From Desulfovibrio sp. (lineage in GTDB: Bacteria; Desulfobacterota; Desulfovibrionia; Desulfovibrionales; Desulfovibrionaceae), in the NCBI GenBank assembly GCA_014804915.1, contig JAAUYW010000080.1, positions 1-14,950 on the forward strand: a stretch of 14,950 bases of DNA. Reading direction: 5' to 3'. Below, piece after piece: positions 1-6,091 of the stretch. The notes under the pieces were generated by a model. It was not told the DNA's origin and ran no database searches. It worked only from the letters and a program-made list of their open reading frames with translations. Position numbers and translations under genes: made by a program. How positions within the stretch are numbered: the stretch's first letter is position 1; every line of letters begins with the position of its first letter.

Positions 1-72
1 AAGCCGCGCAATGCGGATCTGGAGCATTTTCGCTTTGAAATGCCCTGCCGGCTGCGTTGGCAAACGTTCGCC

Positions 73-378
73 TCAATGGATTGTGGCGCCGGCGCCGAGA
101 TTCTCATCCATCTGAATGAAGAAGGCATGCCCGACCAGGGGCAGCAAATGGCGCAGCACGGCCTTTCTGGCATCAAGGGAATCTGTTATGCCCTGCTTGG
201 CCCCGCCTGCAAGCATATCCGCATAAACCACGGTCAGGGCCGCGGCCGCCGCTGTGCAGCACATATCGGTAATGTCAACAGCCGTGGCATCGTTCAACTC
301 GACTTCAGTTTGCACATCGGCATGCCTGTCATTGCCAAGCCGCGCGTCCACGATCAGTCTGCCTACATAATCAGCCAT
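73..378 (-). CDS. Hypothetical protein, 101 aa, function unknown
   Basis: I do not recognise this protein. It starts at ATG 378-376, after a short AT-rich leader with a GGGGT purine stretch about 8 nt upstream, and ends at TGA 75-73. The sequence is soluble, acidic near the N-terminus and alanine-rich in the middle (a run of five alanines after two adjacent cysteines near residues 40-41). It has no signal peptide or clear membrane segment. I prefer it to the opposite-strand frame because it has a sensible start, mixed codon use like the neighbours, and a balanced amino acid make-up. It is divergent from the hybrid kinase gene. After the TGA the same frame stays open to the window edge (24 codons), so the gene could be part of something longer. 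Moderately sure that it is real. Confidence 0.6.
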   Translation of the reverse strand: MADYVGRLIVDARLGNDRHADVQTEVELNDATAVDITDMCCTAAAAALTVVYADMLAGGAKQGITDSLDARKAVLRHLLPLVGHAFFIQMDENLGAGATIH

Positions 379-398
379 ATTTTTTACCCCACAGCCAG

Positions 399-430
399 CT
401 TATAATCAAAAACCGGAAAGATTGCCACAA
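399..430 (-). promoter_or_regulatory. Candidate promoter of the minus-strand hypothetical gene
   Basis: On the minus strand a TATAAG hexamer (404-399) overlaps a GATTAT hexamer (407-402). GATTAT lies 17 bp after TTGTGG (430-425). Either could be a sigma-70 -10 element, giving a 5' leader of roughly 15 nt before the ATG at 378. The -35 match is poor, so this is only a candidate. Confidence 0.22.
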
Positions 431-459
431 GCCATGCGATTAATTTTTAGCTGGCGTAT

Positions 460-488
460 TTGCAAGCTGGCATGGTTGATAGTATATA
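460..488 (+). promoter_or_regulatory. Candidate sigma-70 promoter of the hybrid histidine kinase
   Basis: TTGCAA (460-465), a 17-bp spacer, then TATATA (483-488). Each hexamer matches four of six consensus bases and the spacing is optimal. Transcription would begin near 495, about 12 nt before the strong Shine-Dalgarno sequence. The same TTGCAA plus 17 bp layout is seen at the tRNA-Pro promoter in this window, which mildly supports it. Confidence 0.4.
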
Positions 489-506
489 TGGAAAATTATC
501 TTCCCC

Positions 507-513
507 AAGGAGG
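507..513 (+). promoter_or_regulatory. Perfect Shine-Dalgarno AAGGAGG serving ATG 521
   Basis: AAGGAGG lies 7 nt before ATG 521, the ideal spacing. It is 29 nt before the ATG of the kinase at 543, too far to serve that start directly. The kinase start itself has only a weak purine stretch (AAGGG, 528-532), which lies inside the mini-ORF. Confidence 0.7.
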
Positions 514-520
514 CAAGAAA

Positions 521-550
521 ATGCGACAAGGGCGGCCAGATCATGTATAA
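521..550 (+). CDS. Possible 9-residue leader ORF overlapping the kinase start
   Basis: The ORF reads MRQGRPDHV and then TAA (548-550). It is in a different frame from the kinase, and the kinase ATG (543-545) lies within its last three codons, so ribosomes ending here could restart on the kinase. That is the classical geometry of translational coupling. It is not an attenuator of the amino-acid type, as it has no run of one residue. An alternative is that a single-base sequence error or real frameshift has split off the true N-terminus of the kinase. No other evidence shows that the peptide is functional. Confidence 0.4.
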   Translation: MRQGRPDHV

Positions 551-3260
551 TTGCATAGCACATATTACTTTTTTGGGCTGCCCCCGCCATATCCAGGAAG
601 TTGTCAAGGCCATTCCGCCGCTTGCGGGCTTCAGCCACGAATTTTCGGAAACCTTCGCGCCCGGCCCTGGCGCGCGCCTGGTTCTGGCCGGCCCAGGCGC
701 TGATCTCCGGAACTTGCCGGAGCAGGCCCAAATCATCCTGCTGCGCGAAAGCGGGACAGCCGTTGCGCCGGAGCTGCTCGGGCGCCTGGCGGACATCTGG
801 CAGTTGCCGGCCAGCGATGCGGAATTGCGGTTTCATTTTTGCAACTGGCAAAAAAACCTGAAGACAAAAATGGATCTGGGCGAAAAGAGCCAGTTTCTGG
901 AATGCCTGATGGAAACCAGCCCAAATCTGGTCTGGTTCAAGGACAGGAATGGCATTCACGAGCTTGTGAACCGGAGTTTCTGCGAAACGGTCAACAAGAC
1001 GCGAGACCAGATTCAGGGCAAGGCGCATGCCTATATCTGGGATGTGGACCAGGAGGATCCGGCCTGCATTGAATCCGAGCGCGTGGTCATGGAAAGCGGC
1101 TCCACCCACACTTCCGAGGAGCAGATCGAGACAGGCGCCGGCCACAAGGTCTTGACAGTATTCAAGTCTCCGCTCCGCAATGACGAGGGCGAGGTGATGG
1201 GCACCCTGGGCATTGGCATGGACATCACCCAGGAGCGGGAATATTACGAGAAGCTGATTCAGAATAACGCGGATCTGGAATCATTTTTCACCACAATGGA
1301 TTGCGGCATTGTCTGCCATACGATGGATGGCTCGCATGTGCTGAGCGTCAACAATGCGGCCCTGCGACTGCTTGGCTATGCCACGCTTGAAGAGCTGGAC
1401 AACAACTTTGAAACCGTGGCGCGCACTGTCCTGGACGAGGACAAGCAAAGGCTGCGCAAGGCAATCAATGGCCTCAGGAAGGTTGGCGACAGCTCGAGCT
1501 ATGAGTACCGGGTACGGCACGAGGACGGCAGCATCCGCCATATAATCGGCAATGCCAGAATTGTGGAAAAGGACAGCCAGCTCGTTTGCCAGCGGTTTCT
1601 CCTGGATTGCACAGACCAGAAAATGGCCGAGGAAAAGGAGAAACGGGAGCGCGAACAGCGGCAGCTTCAGCTTGTGCGCGCCCTGAGCGTGGATTTTCAG
1701 CTGGTCTATGTCCATGAGCCGGAATCAGCGGACGGCACGGTGCTGCAGCTGCTTGACTATCCGGATCAGGAGCTGAAGCGGATTTTTGAAAGCGACGCCT
1801 CCCTGGAGCAGAAAATCACGGCTTACGCCGCTGCCTGCGTGCATCCGGATGACAGGGAAAGCTTCAAAAGGGAGCTGGCTTCCGAAAGGCTGCGGACGCG
1901 CCTGGCGACCGAGCCAATCGTTTATTTCAACTATCGCGCCCTGAACGGGGAGGAGAGCCATTATTTCCAGATGAAGGCTGCGCGCGTCGGCGCGGCGGAC
2001 GGACCATACGGAATAGTGGTCGGCCTGCAAAGCGTTGATTCGCGCACGCGGGAGGACATGGAGCAAAAGTGCATTCTCGCCGAAGCGCTGAAACAGGCGC
2101 AGAACGCCAGCAAGGCCAAGAGCGCGTTCCTGTCCAACATGTCGCATGACATCCGCACCCCGCTCAACGCCATCCTCGGCTATACCTCGCTTGCGCTTGC
2201 CAATCAGGACAAGAAAGCGGCTGTTTCTGGCTATCTGGACCGGATCCTGGATTCAGGCAACCATCTGATCAGCCTGATCAATGACATTCTCGACATGAGC
2301 CATATCGAAAGCGGCAAGATTCAGCTTGAGGAAACGCCATACAGCCTCAAGGCCCTGATTCGGGAAATCTGGAACATTGTCCAGCCTGCGGCGGACCGCA
2401 AGGAACAGACTCTGAAACTGGAAATATCGGAAACGCGCACGGACAGCATTTATTGCGACAAGCTGCGCCTCAAGCAGGTATTGCTCAATCTGCTCAGCAA
2501 TTCAATCAAATACACTGACAATGGCGGCGAAATCAGCATGACTGTGCGCGAGCTGCCGAGCGCCATGCCTGACCAGGCTTTATTTGAATTTGTCGTCAGG
2601 GACAATGGCATAGGCATGACGCAGGAATTTCTGGAGCGCATTTTCGAGCCTTTTGAGCGCGCCAGCAATGCGATCATCCAGAACATCCAGGGGACTGGCC
2701 TCGGCATGGCGATCGCAAAAAGCATTGTCGAGATGATGAAAGGCGAGATTCGGGTGGAAAGCAGGCTTGGCGAGGGCACTGAATTCCATCTGCAGCTGGC
2801 GTTCAGGCTCGCGCAGCCGGAAGAGCTGGCGGCGGAGGCGCAGGAAGGCGTGCAGGCAGGGACGGCGGCGAAAAAGGGCGTGCGCATTCTGCTGGCCGAA
2901 GACAATGAAATGAATCAGGAAATAGCGCATGAATTTCTGACTGCTGAAGGCTATGAAGTGGATATTGCCGAAAACGGCAGCGTGGCTGTTGAAAAGCTCA
3001 GGAACGCTCCCGCGGGCCATTACAGCCTGATTCTGATGGATGTGCAAATGCCTGTGCTGGACGGCTATGCGGCCACAAGCCAGATTCGCGCCCTGCCGGA
3101 TAATGAAAGGGCCGCCATCCCCATTGTGGCGATGACTGCCAATTCCTTTGAAGAAGACAGGCAGCAGGCCCTGAGCTGCGGCATGAACGCACATATCGCC
3201 AAGCCAATTGATTTCAAGGCACTGTTCAGGACAATGGCCGGCCTGCTGGCAGAGAGATAG
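543..3260 (+). CDS. Hybrid sensor histidine kinase with three PAS-like domains and a C-terminal receiver
   Basis: Cytoplasmic hybrid two-component kinase of 905 aa with no membrane segments. Residues 1-105 form a poorly conserved domain that I take to be a degenerate receiver-like module. PAS 1 covers about 121-230 (WFKD at 131-134, closing at GMDIT). PAS 2 covers about 243-360. A charged coiled coil follows near 357-375, then a third PAS-like region at about 376-500. The DHp domain carries the phosphoacceptor H535 in SHDIRTPLN. The ATPase domain has N653 in the N-box, the G1 box DNGIGM from 687 and the G2 box GTGLGM from 717. The receiver (about 783-903) has acidic E786/D787, phosphoacceptor D833, T865 and K887, so every catalytic residue looks intact. 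No output domain follows, so phosphate probably passes to a separate HPt protein or serves autoregulation. The signal is unknown. The gene converges on ffh with a 21-bp gap. Confidence 0.93.
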   Translation: MYNCIAHITFLGCPRHIQEVVKAIPPLAGFSHEFSETFAPGPGARLVLAGPGADLRNLPEQAQIILLRESGTAVAPELLGRLADIWQLPASDAELRFHFCNWQKNLKTKMDLGEKSQFLECLMETSPNLVWFKDRNGIHELVNRSFCETVNKTRDQIQGKAHAYIWDVDQEDPACIESERVVMESGSTHTSEEQIETGAGHKVLTVFKSPLRNDEGEVMGTLGIGMDITQEREYYEKLIQNNADLESFFTTMDCGIVCHTMDGSHVLSVNNAALRLLGYATLEELDNNFETVARTVLDEDKQRLRKAINGLRKVGDSSSYEYRVRHEDGSIRHIIGNARIVEKDSQLVCQRFLLDCTDQKMAEEKEKREREQRQLQLVRALSVDFQLVYVHEPESADGTVLQLLDYPDQELKRIFESDASLEQKITAYAAACVHPDDRESFKRELASERLRTRLATEPIVYFNYRALNGEESHYFQMKAARVGAADGPYGIVVGLQSVDSRTREDMEQKCILAEALKQAQNASKAKSAFLSNMSHDIRTPLNAILGYTSLALANQDKKAAVSGYLDRILDSGNHLISLINDILDMSHIESGKIQLEETPYSLKALIREIWNIVQPAADRKEQTLKLEISETRTDSIYCDKLRLKQVLLNLLSNSIKYTDNGGEISMTVRELPSAMPDQALFEFVVRDNGIGMTQEFLERIFEPFERASNAIIQNIQGTGLGMAIAKSIVEMMKGEIRVESRLGEGTEFHLQLAFRLAQPEELAAEAQEGVQAGTAAKKGVRILLAEDNEMNQEIAHEFLTAEGYEVDIAENGSVAVEKLRNAPAGHYSLILMDVQMPVLDGYAATSQIRALPDNERAAIPIVAMTANSFEEDRQQALSCGMNAHIAKPIDFKALFRTMAGLLAER

Positions 3261-3274
3261 CCCGGGATATTTTC

Positions 3275-3311
3275 AGAAGGCCTATTTTTTGCGCTTCTTT
3301 TTTTTCTTTTT
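3275..3311 (+). terminator. Weak candidate terminator of the kinase gene, using T-runs in the antisense of ffh
   Basis: AGAAG (3275-3279) can pair with CTTCT (3294-3298) across a 14-nt loop, followed by T-runs to 3311. The T-runs are the antisense of lysine codons at the end of ffh. The stem is only five base pairs and AU-rich, so this is a weak intrinsic terminator at best. Confidence 0.25.
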
Positions 3312-4712
3312 GCCGCGGCTGGCCATTACGGGCATTGAAGGCAGCCCGGGCACGGAGCCTGGCCTGCCCATGCCAGGCAGCTTTGACATGGACGGCATTT
3401 TCAGCTTGCCGCCGCCCATCAGTCCGGACATCATTTTCCGCATCTGCTCAAACTGGCGCACAAGCTGGTTTACCTGGCTAACCTGCACGCCCGCGCCCCT
3501 GGCAATGCGTGCGCGCCGGCTGCCATCCAGAATCTCGGGATGCTGGCGCTCCCGCATTGTCATCGAATTGATTATCGCCTCCATGCGCTGAAGCTCTTTT
3601 TCCGGCATCAGGTCATTGGCCTGGGCAAGCTTGTCGGCAATCTGGCCCATGCCGGGAATCATTTTCAGTATGGAATCAAAAGAGCCGATCTTCTTGATTC
3701 TGCGCATCTGGATGCGAAAGTCTTCAAGATCAAATGTGGCCTTGCGCATTTTGCGCTCAAGCGCCTGGACTTCGCTTTCATCAAATTCGGCCTGCGCCTT
3801 TTCAACCAGCGTGAGCACATCGCCCATGCCCAGAATGCGGCCGGCGATTCTGTCCGGATGAAAGACTTCCAGCTCCGAAAGCTTTTCGCCCATGCCGACA
3901 AACTTGACTGGCGCGCCGGTTACGGAGCGGATGGAAAGCGCAGCGCCGCCGCGGGCGTCGCCATCCATCTTGGTGAGCACAACGCCTGTAATGCCCAGTT
4001 TCTCATTGAAAGCGGCAGCCACATTCACGGCATCCTGGCCGGTCATGGCATCTGCCACAAAGAGGATCTCGGCCGGATTTACCGCAGCCTTGATGGCGGC
4101 CAGCTCATCCATCAGCGGCTCGTCTATGTGCAGCCTGCCGGCAGTGTCCAGGAGCAGGACATTGGCCTTTTCCTGGCGGGCGGCAATCACGCTCTGCCTT
4201 GCAATGTCAACAGGATTCATGCTGGTTGTGGAGGGATAAACCGGCATGTCAAGCTGCCTGGCAAGCACCGCGAGCTGGTCAATGGCAGCCGGCCTGTATA
4301 CGTCGGCAGGCGCCAGATAGGGCCTGCGCTTCTGCTTGCGCAGGTAATTGGCGATCTTGGCCGCAGAAGTGGTCTTGCCTGAGCCCTGCAGGCCCACAAG
4401 CATGATCACGGCCGGATCCGGCCCGGAAAGATTCAGGCCGGTCGTCTCGCCGCCAAGCAGCTCCACAAGCTGGTCGTGAATAATCTTGACAACCTGCTGG
4501 GCCGGGCTCACGCCTTTCAGCACTGTCTGGCCCAGGCATTTTTCCCGCGCCTGCTCGACAAAATCCCTGACTACGCGAAAGTTGACGTCCGCCTCAAGCA
4601 GGGCAAGGCGCACTTCGCGCAAGCCCGCCTGGATATTTTCCTCATCAAGCTGGCGCTTGCCGCCAAAAGAGCGGAAGACGCCTGAAAGTCGGTCCGAGAG
4701 GCTTTCAAACAT
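3282..4712 (-). CDS. ffh: Signal recognition particle protein Ffh (SRP54 GTPase)
   Basis: Binds 4.5S RNA and signal sequences of nascent membrane proteins, and brings ribosomes to FtsY at the membrane. The length of 476 aa is usual. The N domain covers about 1-100. The G domain has the P-loop GLQGSGKTT (107-115), DTAGR (189-193) and TKMD (247-250), followed by GDARGGA. The M domain (about 310-440) contains the RNA-binding SRRARIARGAG (398-408), where the family usually has GSG, and methionine-rich stretches (MRKMMSGLMGGG) that form the signal-peptide groove. The C-terminus is very basic: six lysines, an arginine and two lysines. Start ATG 4712-4710 has AGG six nt upstream, within a palindrome. 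Only 51 bp separates it from tRNA-Pro, with the tRNA terminator between. In many bacteria ffh is followed by rpsP and trmD; here it is followed by the convergent kinase. Confidence 0.98.
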   Translation of the reverse strand: MFESLSDRLSGVFRSFGGKRQLDEENIQAGLREVRLALLEADVNFRVVRDFVEQAREKCLGQTVLKGVSPAQQVVKIIHDQLVELLGGETTGLNLSGPDPAVIMLVGLQGSGKTTSAAKIANYLRKQKRRPYLAPADVYRPAAIDQLAVLARQLDMPVYPSTTSMNPVDIARQSVIAARQEKANVLLLDTAGRLHIDEPLMDELAAIKAAVNPAEILFVADAMTGQDAVNVAAAFNEKLGITGVVLTKMDGDARGGAALSIRSVTGAPVKFVGMGEKLSELEVFHPDRIAGRILGMGDVLTLVEKAQAEFDESEVQALERKMRKATFDLEDFRIQMRRIKKIGSFDSILKMIPGMGQIADKLAQANDLMPEKELQRMEAIINSMTMRERQHPEILDGSRRARIARGAGVQVSQVNQLVRQFEQMRKMMSGLMGGGKLKMPSMSKLPGMGRPGSVPGLPSMPVMASRGKKKKKKRKK

Positions 4713-4716
4713 GGGC

Positions 4717-4730
4717 TACCTGGCCAGGTA
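4717..4730 (-). repeat. 14-bp perfect palindrome over the ffh ribosome binding site
   Basis: TACCTGGCCAGGTA is its own reverse complement. As RNA it could fold as a 5-bp stem with a GGCC loop, and its 3' arm holds the AGG that probably serves as the ffh Shine-Dalgarno, six nt before the ATG. It follows directly on the T-tract of the tRNA terminator. It could also be a protein-binding site or chance. Confidence 0.5.
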
Positions 4731-4757
4731 AAAAAATAAAAAAGCCGCTGTCGCGGC
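4731..4757 (-). terminator. Rho-independent terminator of tRNA-Pro
   Basis: On the minus strand the stem GCCGC, loop GACA and stem GCGGC (4757-4744) are followed by TTTTTTATTTTTT (4743-4731). It begins 6 nt after the encoded CCA end of the tRNA. Spacing and T-tract are those of a strong intrinsic terminator. It lies between the tRNA and ffh, so it also limits transcription into ffh. Confidence 0.85.
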
Positions 4758-4763
4758 AATAAT

Positions 4764-4840
4764 TGGTCGGGACGGCGCGATTTGAACGCGCGGCCCCTGC
4801 GTCCCGAACGCAGTGCTCTACCAGACTGAGCCACGTCCCG
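4764..4840 (-). tRNA. tRNA-Pro, anticodon CGG
   Basis: A complete cloverleaf of 77 nt including the encoded CCA (4766-4764). The acceptor CGGGACG pairs with CGTCCCG. The D stem is GCTC/GAGC, the anticodon stem CTGCG/CGCAG with loop TTCGGGA, the variable loop is 5 nt, and the T arm is GCGCG-TTCAAAT-CGCGC. The anticodon CGG (4806-4804) reads the proline codon CCG. The C1-G72 pair and discriminator A73 are typical of bacterial proline tRNAs. It has its own promoter and terminator. Confidence 0.98.
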
Positions 4841-4849
4841 CCAGCAACT

Positions 4850-4878
4850 TTTATAGTCCGGTCAATCCAGATTTGCAA
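4850..4878 (-). promoter_or_regulatory. Sigma-70 promoter of tRNA-Pro
   Basis: On the minus strand TTGCAA (4878-4873), a 17-bp spacer and TATAAA (4855-4850). The predicted start lies a few nt before the mature 5' end at 4840, so the precursor leader would be very short. A promoter exactly here is what an isolated tRNA gene needs. Confidence 0.65.
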
Positions 4879-4888
4879 GCCATTTTTA

Positions 4889-4917
4889 TTGTCAAAGGGG
4901 GCCGAGTTTACTAGGAT
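4889..4917 (+). promoter_or_regulatory. Sigma-70 promoter of the chemotaxis operon
   Basis: TTGTCA (4889-4894, five of six consensus bases), a 17-bp spacer and TAGGAT (4912-4917, four of six). Transcription would start near 4925, giving a leader of about 40 nt before cheB. I looked for a sigma-28 (flagellar) or sigma-54 promoter in this leader and found none with correct spacing. The element stands back to back with the tRNA-Pro promoter, their -35 boxes 10 bp apart. Confidence 0.55.
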
Positions 4918-4963
4918 ATGGGGCGGTGGCAATATTTGGAGGCCATCAGAAGAGGTCTTAGAC

Positions 4964-6070
4964 ATGATTCGTGTTCTGGTAGTCGATGATTCAACTTTCA
5001 TGCGCATGTCCATTGCGGATCTGCTGCAAAAGGATCCTGAAATAAAGGTTGTGGACACCGCTCGCGATGGCATGGAGGCCCTGGAAAAGGCGGCAAAACT
5101 GGATGTGGATGTCATCACGCTGGATGTGGAGATGCCGCGCCTGAATGGCCTCGACACCCTGAAAAAGCTCATGGAGACAAATCCGCTGCCCGTGATCATG
5201 GTCAGCTCCCTGACCGAGGATGGCGCGGAAAGCACGCTCAGGGCCATGGAATACGGAGCGCAGGATTTTATTCCCAAGACCCTGAGCAACGACAAGGATG
5301 CCTTTGGCCAGGAGCTGCGCAAAAAAGTCAGGGCGCTGGCAAGGCGCAAGAGCATTGTGCGCCTCAAATATCACCACAAGCCGGCAGCGCAGCCGCTCAC
5401 GCACCAGACTTCGCATCCGGCCCAGCCGCAAAGGCCTGCCAGGGCTCCGGCAAAAAGGACGGCTGGCTCAAACGCAATCGGAGGCGCAGGCAAGGGGCCG
5501 CGCGATCTCGTTGTCATTGGCGTTTCAACCGGCGGCCCGCCAGTAGTGCAAAAAATCCTCTCGCAGCTGCCTGGCGATTTGCCTGCCTGCATACTCATTG
5601 CCCAGCACATGCCGGCGACATTCACCGGGCCTTTTGCCAAGCGGCTGGACAGCGTGAGCAAATTAACTGTGACAGAGGCAAAAAATGGCGACAGGCTGGT
5701 CAATGGCCACGCCTATGTCTGCCCTGGCGGAATGCACATCGGCCTGCGCCTGGCCGGGCCGCTGCCGGAAGTGATGGTGACCGAGCACCCCAGAAGCGCG
5801 CTTTACAAGCCCACAGTGAACGTGCTGATGGAAACTGCCGGCAACATAATGGGCAGGCGCACGCTGGGCGTGATGCTGACCGGCATGGGCAACGACGGAG
5901 TCGACGGCGCGCAGGTTCTGCGCGACAAGGGCGGCCTGCTGATCGCGCAGAGCGAGGCCTCTTGCGTAGTCTATGGAATGCCAAAGGCCGTAGTGGACGC
6001 CAATCTCGCCAACCTAGTGCTAGATGCGGATGACATTGCCCAGGCCATTGTGGCCACTGTCAGGGGCTAA
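4964..6070 (+). CDS. cheB: Chemotaxis response regulator, protein-glutamate methylesterase/deamidase CheB
   Basis: Removes methyl groups from, or deamidates, receptor glutamates and glutamines when phosphorylated by CheA, giving adaptation. The protein has 368 aa. The receiver domain (1-122) has D8/D9, phosphoacceptor D54 in TLDVEMP and K105. A proline-, alanine- and glutamine-rich linker spans about 138-180. The methylesterase domain (181-368) has the catalytic triad S188 (GVSTGG), H215 (QHMP) and D311 (MGNDG). I chose ATG 4964 because the receiver begins there (MIRVLVVDD) and AGAGGT lies 7 nt upstream. The frame is open back to 4763, but that stretch is the antisense of tRNA-Pro and includes the promoter. 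First gene of the operon, with a 21-bp gap to the HEAT-repeat gene. No receptor-docking pentapeptide is visible at the C-terminus. Confidence 0.97.
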   Translation: MIRVLVVDDSTFMRMSIADLLQKDPEIKVVDTARDGMEALEKAAKLDVDVITLDVEMPRLNGLDTLKKLMETNPLPVIMVSSLTEDGAESTLRAMEYGAQDFIPKTLSNDKDAFGQELRKKVRALARRKSIVRLKYHHKPAAQPLTHQTSHPAQPQRPARAPAKRTAGSNAIGGAGKGPRDLVVIGVSTGGPPVVQKILSQLPGDLPACILIAQHMPATFTGPFAKRLDSVSKLTVTEAKNGDRLVNGHAYVCPGGMHIGLRLAGPLPEVMVTEHPRSALYKPTVNVLMETAGNIMGRRTLGVMLTGMGNDGVDGAQVLRDKGGLLIAQSEASCVVYGMPKAVVDANLANLVLDADDIAQAIVATVRG

Positions 6071-6091
6071 TCCTCTTCCAGGAATGCAGTA

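Noticed and set aside
40..405. Plus-strand ORF of 121 codons, open from the window start
   Set aside because: It lies opposite the minus-strand 101-aa ORF, has no ribosome site and a composition typical of an antisense frame. Some doubt remains because its frame is open to the left edge.
447..1145. Minus-strand ORF of 232 codons opposite the kinase N-terminus
   Set aside because: It is a shadow of the hybrid kinase, whose PAS domain is clear on the plus strand in this region.
3540..4382. Plus-strand ORF of 280 codons
   Set aside because: It is antisense to ffh, whose GTPase motifs lie across this stretch.
4926..4942. Possible sigma-54 promoter TGGCA...TTGGA in the cheB leader
   Set aside because: The spacing between the GG and GC elements is wrong and the GC at -12 is missing.
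4763..4963. In-frame extension of cheB upstream to an ATG at 4763 (67 extra codons)
   Set aside because: The stretch is the antisense of tRNA-Pro plus the two promoters. The CheB receiver begins exactly at ATG 4964, which has a ribosome site.
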